Positions 8,524-16,097 are shown, counted from the first letter of the stretch. The stretch: 64,000 nucleotides of DNA from Niallia sp. NCCP-28 (GCF_023168165.1 NZ_BQYJ01000001.1:558001-622000), one strand, 5' to 3'. Numbers and translations are program-made. Notes: generated by a model not told the origin, from the sequence alone.

Positions 8524-8958
8524 TTAGACTGCATTGCCAATTTGTTTTAACACATTAAGAATTAATGGGGATATTTGAATCAGCACATAACCTAATCCGG
8601 CATTTTGTATTGTGGACCAAGCTTTATCGGAATTACCTAGCATGAAGAAGAAGCAGCCGCCCACGATGATTACACTTGCTACCGGAAAAGATAAAGCTAC
8701 TAACACATCAACTAATGGATCTAATGCATGTGCTAAAGTTTCTAACGTTTTTTCTCCCATCCATTGTGTTGCTCCTACTGGAATTGCATCTGTTGGACTT
8801 GCTGCAAATACTGGTTTAGCCATGATAAGTGGAATAGCAATGGAAGTACCTACTCTTCTTACTACTTTTCCTACATTTGATTTTTTCTTAGATACTTTCT
8901 TTTCTTTATAACTTCCAGACATGAAATCATTAAATGCTATTGTTTGCATATGAGTCAT
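8524..8958 (-). CDS. VirB2/TrbC-like small membrane protein
   Basis: The 144-residue product has a basic N-terminus (KKVSKKKSNVGKVVRRV), a hydrophobic signal-like stretch ending in KPVFAAS (about residues 36-55), and two further membrane helices (about 84-107 and 118-140). A cleaved leader followed by two helices is the layout of type IV secretion pilins of the VirB2/TrbC type. It sits in one operon with an FtsK-like translocase and a replication-relaxation protein, a plasmid- or conjugation-like neighbourhood. The homology is inferred from topology and context, not proven. Confidence 0.55.
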   Translation of the reverse strand: MTHMQTIAFNDFMSGSYKEKKVSKKKSNVGKVVRRVGTSIAIPLIMAKPVFAASPTDAIPVGATQWMGEKTLETLAHALDPLVDVLVALSFPVASVIIVGGCFFFMLGNSDKAWSTIQNAGLGYVLIQISPLILNVLKQIGNAV

Positions 8959-8963
8959 CTCCC

Positions 8964-9557
8964 TTATTTAATTTCATCGATTGTATAAACAACACATGGC
9001 AGGTCCTTACACAATTCTTTCAATTGCTTTCTTCTCAATTCAGTTGTGGTTAACCATATTAATGTAGGAAAATATCCAAAATGTTTTTTTAAGTGACCAG
9101 CTTTATACAATGCAGCATAGTTATTTATTTTGGTCTTATTCTCTTTCATCTTTTGTAAGGAGTCGACCTCTAAGAAGTGGTATTTCCCATTTGATTTAAA
9201 CCAGGTATCCGTAACAATAGAAGTAATTCCATCGCTTATTTTGACTTCATTTGTCCATTCAACTGGACGTTTAGCAAAGATATAAAAGTAATTTCTAAGG
9301 ATAGTGTGATTAACAAATGGATTCTTTCTTCTCACCTTGTTAGAGTTCACATATGCCCTGCCATCAGCGTTTAAATAATAGATGGACGAATACTCTTCCC
9401 TAAAGGATTCTAAGTAAGGAGACAACTCTTTTAGGATTCTATTGGCATTGCGTACTTTACCTAAATTGTGGATGGATTGCAGCTGATCACGATTAAGAAA
9501 GTCCAGTTTTTTCAATGATAATAGGATTGCTTCTTGGCGCTTGTTTAGGGTCTTCAA
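8964..9557 (-). CDS. Replication-relaxation family protein
   Basis: This 197-residue protein resembles the replication-relaxation family found on Gram-positive plasmids and some Bacillus phages. An N-terminal winged helix is likely (NKRQEAILLSLKKLDFLNRD). The C-terminal half has a nuclease-like strand pattern (VTDTWFKSNGKYHFLEVDS). The TTG start at 9557 is set by AGGAGG eight bases upstream, and the gene overlaps the end of the FtsK-like gene by 65 bases. These genes usually accompany FtsK/SpoIIIE translocases on plasmids. The biochemical role is unclear. Confidence 0.7.
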   Translation of the reverse strand: MKTLNKRQEAILLSLKKLDFLNRDQLQSIHNLGKVRNANRILKELSPYLESFREEYSSIYYLNADGRAYVNSNKVRRKNPFVNHTILRNYFYIFAKRPVEWTNEVKISDGITSIVTDTWFKSNGKYHFLEVDSLQKMKENKTKINNYAALYKAGHLKKHFGYFPTLIWLTTTELRRKQLKELCKDLPCVVYTIDEIK

Positions 9558-10794
9558 GAATCTGACCTCCTTTATCTATGATGTGAGGATCAATAATGGA
9601 ATGAATGATTTCGGAAGTAATTAGTGGAGTTTGGACTATGACTTTTTTATCTGCTGTTTGGTAAATAGCGCGGCCTTTAATTTCGGGTAATTGCTCTGCT
9701 CCTTCACCATCTAACACAACTCTTGATGCTGTGGAAGATTGAACACGGAAGCATAGCTTTGCATCACTGTTTTGTTTACATTGTCTAGGGATAACATCAC
9801 CAGTAGGATATTGAGTGGCCAGGATTAAACGAAAACCTAAACCGGCACCAAGTCTAGAAATCTGACTCATATATCTTTGGCACTCTCTTTTTAATTCTTT
9901 TTCTTCTCTGTCCACAGCTTCTTCTGGATTTAATTCTCCAACTTCATCGATAATAATAAAATGCCTTTCCTTTATGCCAGCTTCTTGGACATTCTTTTTC
10001 CCCAGCTTTCTAACCCTTTGCTGCATCTTTCTCATTTCGTTATAAGCATTCTCTAGTACTTCCTTGGCTTCTTCTGGCTCATATGCAATAGAAACAGTTT
10101 GCTTAATATTTTCATAGTCACATAGTTCCACACCGCCTTTTAAGTCCACAAGGTGAAGTTTTACATGGTTTGGCTGCTGTTTAATTAGAGAAGTAATAAT
10201 TCCATTAATTAAATTTGATTTTCCATACCGTGTGGCGCCGCCTAATGCAAAGTGTGGTATTCTTTCAAAGTCGTGAAAAATAGCTTTATTTTTTTCTCTT
10301 GTGATTCCTATTGGAACAGACCAGCCTTTCCCTTCAAACATTTCGACTAATGTTGGCATTGGCTCATCATACACACGGATGATTAACATTCCATCATAGG
10401 ATAGCTCTATTTCCTTCCTTTCCGTGAGTTTTCTCTTATAGAGACTTCTAATACTCTGAACGATATTCCGGTCTAATTTAAGCTGTTTTATGTCTCCTAT
10501 TTGGAGTTTAACTGTACGTGTATTTATTCCAGCTTCAATTATTTTCTTTTTAGAAAGATAATCCTCAAAACCCCTTCCCAGTGGAATGCGATAACGATAT
10601 TCTGTCCCCCACTCATAGTTTCTTTTCTTCACTAATTGAGTGGTCAAGGTTTGTTTTCCATCCTTCACATTTAAACCGGACAGTGCAAAGATTTTGTTCA
10701 ATTTTTTTGAGTCATTCCCAACTCCATTTTTCGAGAGATGAGCTTGTAGAGCCAGCCCTCCCATCAGCATCGATGTGACAGTTTCAAAAATCAA
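9493..10794 (-). CDS. FtsK/SpoIIIE-type DNA translocase
   Basis: This ATPase of about 433 residues has a P-loop (GGATRYGKSNLING) and Walker B (HFIIIDEVGEL), followed by an arginine-containing segment (ILATQYPTGDVIP) typical of FtsK/SpoIIIE and plasmid Tra ATPases. A short N-terminal hydrophobic segment is present. I choose the TTG at 10794 because AGGAGG lies seven bases upstream; the longer frame from 10860 lacks a ribosome site. Such proteins pump double-stranded DNA. With the next two genes it forms a plasmid-like module at the phage end, perhaps for an extrachromosomal stage or for segregation. Confidence 0.8.
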   Translation of the reverse strand: MIFETVTSMLMGGLALQAHLSKNGVGNDSKKLNKIFALSGLNVKDGKQTLTTQLVKKRNYEWGTEYRYRIPLGRGFEDYLSKKKIIEAGINTRTVKLQIGDIKQLKLDRNIVQSIRSLYKRKLTERKEIELSYDGMLIIRVYDEPMPTLVEMFEGKGWSVPIGITREKNKAIFHDFERIPHFALGGATRYGKSNLINGIITSLIKQQPNHVKLHLVDLKGGVELCDYENIKQTVSIAYEPEEAKEVLENAYNEMRKMQQRVRKLGKKNVQEAGIKERHFIIIDEVGELNPEEAVDREEKELKRECQRYMSQISRLGAGLGFRLILATQYPTGDVIPRQCKQNSDAKLCFRVQSSTASRVVLDGEGAEQLPEIKGRAIYQTADKKVIVQTPLITSEIIHSIIDPHIIDKGGQILEDPKQAPRSNPIIIEKTGLS

Positions 10795-10825
10795 TTGTAT
10801 TCCTCCTTTCCTACGCCACCTCTTT

Positions 10826-10844
10826 ATAGATACATAGTATCTAT
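10826..10844. promoter_or_regulatory. Palindromic site upstream of the FtsK-like operon
   Basis: ATAGATAC and GTATCTAT form a perfect 8-bp dyad with a three-base spacer, 32 bases upstream of the TTG start of the FtsK-like gene. The position suits an operator for the leftward operon. The binding protein is unknown. Confidence 0.4.
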
Positions 10845-10985
10845 CCCATCCATCTAGCATTTAAAAAAGATAGCTTAAGTTACTGATATAAAGAGATCTG
10901 GCATATGCTCGATCAAGCTACTAGGGTGGTAATTCATTTGGTATAGTAAATGGTATTAGATTAAGCAAAAATTTATGCCTATTCG

Positions 10986-11001
10986 CCACAAATATTTGTG
11001 G
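10986..11001. promoter_or_regulatory. Perfect 16-bp palindrome upstream of the XRE regulator
   Basis: CCACAAATATTTGTGG is a perfect palindrome 47 bases before the start of the small XRE-type regulator and lies between divergent operons (10795-11047). It is a plausible autoregulatory operator. I found no second copy by eye. Confidence 0.4.
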
Positions 11002-11047
11002 AAGGAATCAATAAAAATTTAGAGAAACTTTATTATGAGGTGTTCGT

Positions 11048-11254
11048 ATGTTAAAAAGTCGTATAGGGGAACTATTGAGAATTAGTAAATATAGAAGGGA
11101 ATATATATTAAAGGAAATAGGCGTAAGTCCAAATACATTAACTAATTGGGTAACTGGAAAAACTTATCCTACAATGGATAAAGCATATATTTTAGCCAAA
11201 TTATTAGAATGTAAATTGGAAGATCTATACGAGTACAAAGAAGAGACTAACTAG
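11048..11254 (+). CDS. XRE-family helix-turn-helix regulator (68 aa)
   Basis: This is a compact DNA-binding protein. The segment REYILKEIGVSPNTLTNWV is a clear Cro/CI-type helix-turn-helix, followed by the usual helical tail (PTMDKAYILAKLLECKLEDLY). A GAGGTG ribosome site precedes the ATG. It is divergent from the FtsK-like operon and 14 bases before a membrane-protein gene, so it probably controls one or both. It is distinct from the main CI/Cro pair at the other end of the prophage. Confidence 0.8.
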   Translation: MLKSRIGELLRISKYRREYILKEIGVSPNTLTNWVTGKTYPTMDKAYILAKLLECKLEDLYEYKEETN

Positions 11255-11268
11255 GGGGAAACAAACGT

Positions 11269-11901
11269 ATGGAAGTTATTATGAGTTTAGCAACATTAGG
11301 ATTTTTATTCACTTTGGTTTTTGGGATAGTTTTAAAAATAAGAAAGAAGCCTGCAAAGAAGGTATTTTTAACCTCTTTATTATGTCTGGTAGTTATGTTT
11401 GTATCATTCTCCTTTGTGGAAGAAACAGAGACTAAACCAATTAAGGAAAATCCTACACCTAAGGTAGAAGAGAAAAAAGAAACAAAGGATGAGGTAAAAG
11501 AAACGGAAGAAAAAATTTCATGGGAAGATAAAGTAAAAGAAGTAGCTGCAACCGATGGTACTGAAACAGAAAAACATGATGCAATTGTTTCATATGCTCG
11601 TGATTATAAAGCAACAGAAAAAGAAATCACGGAATTCGGGGATTATATTATTCAAGAATATAAAGACCGCAATTACTTAAAGGATATTACCAATCATGAA
11701 TATATGCTTACAAACATCTTCAAAGCATCTGTGATTGATTACCATTATGATGATAACGAAAGTGTCCCTCTGCAAGACTTTGCATTTGATTTCTTACAGA
11801 ATACAAAATATAACTATCGTGGTGCGGAAACTGCAGTCAGTGATTCTACACTTGCTAATGAAGAACAAATGAATAAAGCACTTGCTGAAATGGGGAAATA
11901 A
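11269..11901 (+). CDS. Membrane-anchored phage cargo protein (210 aa)
   Basis: The N-terminus has two hydrophobic helices (about residues 4-22 and 32-47) with a basic loop between them. A long Lys/Glu-rich linker (about 50-90) and a soluble C-terminal domain of about 110 residues follow. The topology suggests an inner-membrane protein with a domain on one side of the membrane. It is expressed with the XRE regulator in a cargo position of the prophage. Superinfection exclusion is a reasonable guess from position only, because I do not recognise the family. Confidence 0.65.
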   Translation: MEVIMSLATLGFLFTLVFGIVLKIRKKPAKKVFLTSLLCLVVMFVSFSFVEETETKPIKENPTPKVEEKKETKDEVKETEEKISWEDKVKEVAATDGTETEKHDAIVSYARDYKATEKEITEFGDYIIQEYKDRNYLKDITNHEYMLTNIFKASVIDYHYDDNESVPLQDFAFDFLQNTKYNYRGAETAVSDSTLANEEQMNKALAEMGK

Positions 11902-11907
11902 CTCCCA

Positions 11908-11943
11908 TAACAAAAGCCCTTCTCAAGCGAGTTGGGCTTCTTT
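11908..11943. terminator. Rho-independent terminator after the membrane-protein gene
   Basis: Nested inverted repeats (AAGCCC...GGGCTT around CTC-AAGC-GAG) are followed by CTTTTTT on the plus strand, with A-rich sequence on the other side. It can end both this operon and the converging YolD operon. Confidence 0.8.
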
Positions 11944-11944
11944 T

Positions 11945-12190
11945 TTATATAATTTGCACTTTAAGTATGTTCATAAAAGGAATTTTCAAAAGATCCATAC
12001 CATTCTCTACATGGATTAACTTGGTATTACCATCCATTTTGGTAACAATCCCTTTAACTGGCTCTTCTTTTTTCCAGACAGTTAATAACACTTCGTTTTT
12101 TTCTGTATGTGCTTCTGTTAAGCTATTTGCTATTTCCTCTAATTCAAATTCATCTCTCTGTGGTCTTTGAGGCTTCTTTGTTTTTACCAT
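11945..12190 (-). CDS. YolD-like protein
   Basis: This 81-residue protein of the YolD family is recognised by the core RDEFELEEIANSLTEA and KIPFMNILKV. YolD-like genes are widespread in Bacillus phages and SOS-induced loci, where they usually precede a Y-family polymerase gene (uvrX/yqjW). No polymerase gene is present here. The ATG at 12190 lies ten bases after AGGAGG; a TTG at 12196 is an alternative. It is the second gene of an operon with a LexA-controlled promoter. Confidence 0.85.
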   Translation of the reverse strand: MVKTKKPQRPQRDEFELEEIANSLTEAHTEKNEVLLTVWKKEEPVKGIVTKMDGNTKLIHVENGMDLLKIPFMNILKVQII

Positions 12191-12204
12191 TTCCAATTAT
12201 CCTC

Positions 12205-12423
12205 CTATGCGTACCTTTTGTTTTCTCTAACATAGGAAGCAGCTAAAATCGAATCGATTCTAAAAACACGCGGCTGCTTCTTGGTTAAACAGAAAGCTTT
12301 AATATAGGTTTCATTTATATGCTTAATTAAAATAGTCCTTTTCGAGAATGTATGATCATTCTTCTCATAGATAATTTCCATTGCTCTGTTCTCCAGCATT
12401 GCCTTTTCTAGTTGTCGATTCAT
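12205..12423 (-). CDS. Small WYL-like partner of YolD
   Basis: This is a 72-residue protein starting MNRQLEKAMLENRAMEIIYE. The pattern of a short helix then strands (IEIIY...TILIKHIN...YIKAFCLTKKQPRVFRIDSI) resembles the WYL sensor fold that is often paired with YolD. The ATG at 12423 follows GGGAGGT by seven bases; an upstream in-frame start at 12462 would overlap the promoter. It is probably induced by DNA damage. Confidence 0.65.
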   Translation of the reverse strand: MNRQLEKAMLENRAMEIIYEKNDHTFSKRTILIKHINETYIKAFCLTKKQPRVFRIDSILAASYVRENKRYA

Positions 12424-12446
12424 TCTAACTACCTCCCTTTTTTTAT

Positions 12447-12499
12447 AATTATACACGAACATCCGTTCCTAAACAAGATAAAACAGAAACATTCGTTCT
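12447..12499 (-). promoter_or_regulatory. SOS promoter with two LexA (DinR) boxes
   Basis: On the minus strand TTGTTT and TATAAT are 17 bp apart, and the spacer between them holds GGAACGGATGTTCG (12456-12469). A second box, AGAACGAATGTTTC (12486-12499), lies just upstream. Both fit the Bacillus consensus GAAC-N4-GTTY. LexA bound in the spacer would block the promoter until DNA damage. Confidence 0.85.
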
Positions 12500-12559
12500 T
12501 ATTTTATCTTTATCAAACGATTTGGGAAGATTATTGATTTGCTATCACATGAGAGAAAT

Positions 12560-12679
12560 TTAATTTTGATCTAATGGGAAAGTTTCTAAGAAGGTATCAA
12601 TGAGGTCTTTTAGCTCGGAAGAAGTTTTTACTTTGTCGTATTGCTCTTTTAATTGCAGAAGGTAATCGTATTCTGTCAT
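12560..12679 (-). CDS. Small acidic phage protein (39 aa)
   Basis: A strong AGGAGGG ribosome site precedes the ATG at 12679. The product starts MTEYDYLLQLKEQYDKVKTS and looks like one or two amphipathic helices. It lies alone between the SOS promoter and the GHKL operon. I do not recognise it. The stretch 12680-13040 has no other gene; it holds a probable plus-strand -10 box (TATAAT, 12953-12958) for the downstream operon. Confidence 0.5.
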   Translation of the reverse strand: MTEYDYLLQLKEQYDKVKTSSELKDLIDTFLETFPLDQN

Positions 12680-13057
12680 TCTATCCCTCCTTTCTTACTA
12701 GGAAGGATTCTGTTTGTTAGTTCGATATTCCTGTTAGTTCATAAAATAGACATGGATGATGGAATTAGAAATGGTTTGCACTTGCTTTGCGAAATCTTAT
12801 ACAAGGTGATATATTAATTTAAAGAATTTACTTATAAAGTCCCGAAGATGAATTATAGGAGAGTTTATTTCATAGTCTTAAAGTTGTGTATAATTGTCAT
12901 TTTCTGTCGAACGATACTATTTGTTGTTTGGGACACTTTACTTGATAATAGATATAATAGTTTGTAATAAAATACTGGAAATTTTTCCAGAAATCTTTTT
13001 CCTGTTCAACAAAACGCTTTATTATTGTTGAATGATTAAGAAAGTTAGGTGTGCTCA

Positions 13058-13942
13058 TTGGAAAAAATACATGTGCCTAGAATAAACGATGATTTTGAAG
13101 ACTTTATGACACTATTCTACATATGGGATAAAGTAAAAAACAGTAATCGAGATATAGAGCTTGATTTTGGAAGATGCAACTTCTTAAGACAAAACGCTGT
13201 TGCCTTCTTAGGAGGTATGGCTAGATATTTAACTTTTAATGATAGAAATGTTACGTTTAACTTTGAAACTGTTCCAACATGGGTCTATACTAATTTAAGG
13301 CAAAATGGATTTGTTGCAACTTTCACGGAAGATGATGGACCTTGGAATGGTAATTCAATTCCCTATATAGAAACACATAATGATGAAAATATAAATACAT
13401 ATTTAGAAAATAATTGGTTAGGTCGAGGTTGGGTTAACATAAGCGATAATTTAAAACATGCTATCGTTGGAAAAGTATATGAAATTTTTGCTAACGTATA
13501 TGAACATAGTGATTCGCCTGTTGGTGCTTTTAGTTGTGGTCAAAGATTTCAAAACTTGAATGAACTCAAATTAACTGTTGTGGACTTTGGGGTGGGGATT
13601 CCGACAAAGGTAAAAAACTATTTTAATGATTTAAGTCTCGAGACATTATGGACACTGGAATGGGCATTTACTGAAGGTAATTCAACAAGGACAACACAAA
13701 AGTATAAAGGGGGATTAGGCTTAGGTATATTGAAAGACTTTATTGTAGCAAATGATGGAAAACTAGAAGTATATTCACATAACGGCTACTGCTTGATAGA
13801 TAAAAATGGTAGTATATTTGAAGAACATGATGAATATTTTGATGGTACCATTGTAAATATTACTTTAAAGTGTAACGAAAATTATTATTATTGGTTAGAA
13901 GGAGATAATGATGATGATGACGATGACTTCTTTAATATATAA
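13058..13942 (+). CDS. GHKL-type ATP-binding protein with STAS-like N-terminal region
   Basis: This protein of about 294 residues has a C-terminal GHKL (histidine-kinase-like) ATPase domain. The N box is EIFANVYEHS (about 142-151), the G1 box VVDFGVGIP (about 174-182) and the G2 box KGGLGLGI (about 217-224). The first 90 residues have the strand-helix rhythm of a STAS domain (IELDFGRCNFLRQNAVAFLGG). No histidine-phosphorylation domain is present, so it resembles anti-sigma kinases of partner-switching systems. The end is a run of Asp residues. The TTG at 13058 is favoured by AGGTG six bases upstream; a GTG at 13049 is an alternative. It is first in an operon with a STAS-like protein and a PIN nuclease. 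Confidence 0.8.
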   Translation: MEKIHVPRINDDFEDFMTLFYIWDKVKNSNRDIELDFGRCNFLRQNAVAFLGGMARYLTFNDRNVTFNFETVPTWVYTNLRQNGFVATFTEDDGPWNGNSIPYIETHNDENINTYLENNWLGRGWVNISDNLKHAIVGKVYEIFANVYEHSDSPVGAFSCGQRFQNLNELKLTVVDFGVGIPTKVKNYFNDLSLETLWTLEWAFTEGNSTRTTQKYKGGLGLGILKDFIVANDGKLEVYSHNGYCLIDKNGSIFEEHDEYFDGTIVNITLKCNENYYYWLEGDNDDDDDDFFNI

Positions 13943-13955
13943 GGAGGAACAAACT

Positions 13956-14306
13956 ATGAACATAAACGTCTTTGATATCATAGGTAGAAGTGCTTTATCG
14001 ATGAGTAAAGGAAACGATCTTTATGAGGTGATTATTCAACATATAAAAAAAGGGCAAGAAATAACTCTTGATTTTGAAAATGTTGAAATGTATGCTTCAT
14101 TATTCTTTAATACTTCAATTGGTAGATTATTAAAAGATTTCAAACCCAATGAGCTAAGTAACAAAGTGAAATTTGTAAATTTAACACCCGTTGGAAAAGA
14201 TTTATTGAGAAGATCCATTAGAAATTCTGCAGAGTATTTTAGTAATGTATCTGTTAGAAATGCAATTGATAAAGTTGTTCCTGAAATTGAAGGTAAGGAT
14301 AGATGA
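13956..14306 (+). CDS. STAS-like (DUF4325-type) protein
   Basis: This 116-residue protein has the pattern of DUF4325, a STAS-like domain: EITLDFENVEMYASLFFNTS followed by LLKDF and a strand VKFVNLTP. STAS proteins act as protein partners whose binding is switched by phosphorylation from GHKL kinases. The ATG at 13956 follows a perfect AAGGAGGA site 13 bases after the GHKL stop. The stop overlaps the start of the PIN gene by four bases (ATGA), so dosage of the two is coupled. The likely role is a switchable link between the ATPase and the nuclease. Confidence 0.75.
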   Translation: MNINVFDIIGRSALSMSKGNDLYEVIIQHIKKGQEITLDFENVEMYASLFFNTSIGRLLKDFKPNELSNKVKFVNLTPVGKDLLRRSIRNSAEYFSNVSVRNAIDKVVPEIEGKDR

Positions 14307-14926
14307 ATATAGGTGCTTTGGGAGTAGTAGATATCACAGACGACACACCATTAGAAGATGATGTTTTCTTCGTAGACAGTAATGTATGGTTCTGGTTAAC
14401 TTATGAAAGAGCGAGTTTGGGTAATTCTAAACCATTACCATACCAGGTGAAGGATTATCCAGAATACATTGATGCAGCTTTTCTATCTGAATCTAAAATG
14501 TATAGATCTGGGCTTTCTCTTTCGGAATTATCACATCAGATAGAGAAAGTAGAATATGATATATTTTGTGCTACTCACAGCCTTAATATGCCTAATAAAA
14601 AAAGCTTTAGACGTAATTATCCTATTGAGAGAGCGAATGTAGTTGAACAAATAGAACTTGCATGGCTGCAAGTAAAACAAATGGGAATACCATTAGAATC
14701 AGAAATAATTAATGAGCAAGTTACAGACCTTGCTTTAAATAGGTTTCAAAATCAACTGATAGATGGTTATGATATCTTCTTAATGGAATTTATAAAAAGC
14801 TCAGGAATTGTAAATGTCATTTCTGATGATGGAGATTTAGCATCGGTTCCAGGAATTAAACTATTTACAGCAAATAGAACTGTAATTGAAGAAGCAATAT
14901 TGCAAGGTAAATTAATAGAGAGATAA
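14303..14926 (+). CDS. PIN-domain protein, probable RNase effector
   Basis: The N-terminal DDVFFVDSNVWFWL and the C-terminal VISDDGDLASVPGIKLFTAN are the first strand and the DxxD-type acidic end of a PIN nuclease fold. At 207 residues it is longer than toxin-type VapC proteins because of a helical insertion in the middle. PIN proteins usually cut RNA with a metal ion. It is translationally coupled to the STAS-like gene and followed by a terminator. This suggests a three-gene unit in which the ATPase and STAS proteins control the nuclease. The target is unknown. Confidence 0.75.
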   Translation: MNIGALGVVDITDDTPLEDDVFFVDSNVWFWLTYERASLGNSKPLPYQVKDYPEYIDAAFLSESKMYRSGLSLSELSHQIEKVEYDIFCATHSLNMPNKKSFRRNYPIERANVVEQIELAWLQVKQMGIPLESEIINEQVTDLALNRFQNQLIDGYDIFLMEFIKSSGIVNVISDDGDLASVPGIKLFTANRTVIEEAILQGKLIER

Positions 14927-14929
14927 AAG

Positions 14930-14957
14930 AAGCATTCCAAATTCGGAAGCTTTTTTT
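14930..14957 (+). terminator. Terminator of the GHKL-STAS-PIN operon
   Basis: AAGCATTCC and GGAAGCTT form a hairpin with one bulged base, followed by a run of seven T on the plus strand. Confidence 0.7.
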
Positions 14958-14989
14958 ATTTACACAAGATTCTCAGTTAAATATATAAA

Positions 14990-15017
14990 AATGCCCCACT
15001 CCAAAGAGTAGGGCATT
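14990..15017 (-). terminator. Terminator at the end of the phage late operon
   Basis: ATGCCC...GGGCAT arms with an inner ACTC/GAGT pairing form a strong hairpin. The minus strand continues into a T run, so it ends the long late transcript after the endolysin gene. Confidence 0.8.
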
Positions 15018-15054
15018 TGTTGTGCGCGGATATCTAATATTAGTTTACCCAGAA

Positions 15055-15735
15055 TTAAAACATCATATTCCAAGTATACTTGCCAACCTTACCGTCCACA
15101 TCAAGGCCTTTGCGTTTTTGATAAGCTTTTACTGCCTTTTCTGTTGCTGGCCCATAATCACCATCAACTTTTACATTAACGGCACGCTGAATACGTTCAA
15201 CATCCTTTCCTATTGAACCTTTTTTAATTAACTTCCCTGGATATGGTACGATTGCTGCACTAGATGTTTTTGTAGTTGATGTTTTGGCAGCAGTAGTTGT
15301 GGTAGCAGTTAAAGAAATAGCATCCCCTTTTGTATTAAAAGTATCTGTGCCATAGCCTTTATAGTTGTACTGTAAATGTGGTTTATCAACAAAACCTGAC
15401 CAATCTCCACCCCATTCAAAACCAAGTGCTTTAGCTTTAGCAATAGCTTTTTTGGCTGCTGCAGAACCATAGCCATTCCACAATGCTTCTTTTCCATCCA
15501 CCATAACAAAGTCTAATGCTTGGCCAACAATATGGTAAGACTTCATCGTTTGAGAAGCACCTTTTGCAACGTTTTGACGCTGTGTTTCAACAGTACGAAT
15601 TGTTTCATAGATCAATACGTCAATTTCATTTTCGATTAAATATTTGTACCATTCGATTGCTTTCTTCTTCGTGTTATCTCCAAGCTGTGCAAGGTTTTTT
15701 AAATTTCTTTCATGATAAGTTGGTGTAAATGACAT
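15055..15735 (-). CDS. Endolysin: M15 peptidase with peptidoglycan-binding domain
   Basis: This enzyme cuts peptide crosslinks of the cell wall for lysis and is probably an L-alanyl-D-glutamate or similar peptidase. The N-terminal M15 domain (1-128) shows the zinc ligands in SYHIVGQALDF (His68, Asp75) and DKPHLQ (His120). A Thr/Ser/Ala-rich linker leads to a PG_binding_1 domain (about 163-226). It resembles CwlK-type proteins in the first domain. It has no signal peptide and so relies on the holin upstream. It is the last gene of the late operon. Confidence 0.92.
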   Translation of the reverse strand: MSFTPTYHERNLKNLAQLGDNTKKKAIEWYKYLIENEIDVLIYETIRTVETQRQNVAKGASQTMKSYHIVGQALDFVMVDGKEALWNGYGSAAAKKAIAKAKALGFEWGGDWSGFVDKPHLQYNYKGYGTDTFNTKGDAISLTATTTTAAKTSTTKTSSAAIVPYPGKLIKKGSIGKDVERIQRAVNVKVDGDYGPATEKAVKAYQKRKGLDVDGKVGKYTWNMMF

Positions 15736-15754
15736 TCAAAACATCTCCTTTTTT

Positions 15755-15832
15755 TTAGTATTTTTCGTTTAATAAAATATCTAGTTCTTCCTGATTTTCT
15801 TTGCTAAAAAACCAAATGATTTTCGCTAACAT
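15755..15832 (-). CDS. Small peptide in the lysis cassette (25 aa)
   Basis: The ATG at 15832 has an excellent GGAGGTG site seven bases upstream. The product begins MLAKIIWFFSKENQEE, with a short hydrophobic start and a charged end. It lies between holin and endolysin. Phages often carry such very small genes here, but I do not recognise a family. Confidence 0.5.
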   Translation of the reverse strand: MLAKIIWFFSKENQEELDILLNEKY

Positions 15833-15872
15833 GCCTGCACCTCCAATAAAAAAGAGCACCTGTTTAGGCACC

Positions 15873-16097
15873 CTACTTGGTTAATTTCTTTGCTTGCAGC
15901 ACTTCTTTTTGTTTTAATCCTTTTTTGCTTAAATAGTTGTTCTTCCAGCCTGCATATAAAAAATAAACACCAGAGCCAACGGCAATGATGTCATTCGCTA
16001 AATCCTCTGGAATTGTTTGATAACCCAACATATTTAATACTGAATTGGCTACAGCCACAATTAGCAATGCAAAACGTGTGATGCTTGCTTTATCCAT
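15873..16097 (-). CDS. Holin (SPP1-family type)
   Basis: The 74-residue product (MDKASITRFALLIVAVANSV) has two hydrophobic helices (about 7-24 and 34-52) and a basic C-terminal tail, as in SPP1-type phage holins. It would form the membrane pores that release the endolysin. The ATG at 16097 lies eight bases after AGGAG; the frame opens earlier at a GTG at 16106. It follows the XhlA-like gene by 11 bases. Confidence 0.85.
   Translation of the reverse strand: MDKASITRFALLIVAVANSVLNMLGYQTIPEDLANDIIAVGSGVYFLYAGWKNNYLSKKGLKQKEVLQAKKLTK

Noticed and set aside
13908-13955. Upstream start (run of Met codons) for the STAS-like protein
   Set aside because: The stretch is the Asp-rich end of the GHKL gene in another frame. 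The ATG at 13956 has a perfect ribosome site.
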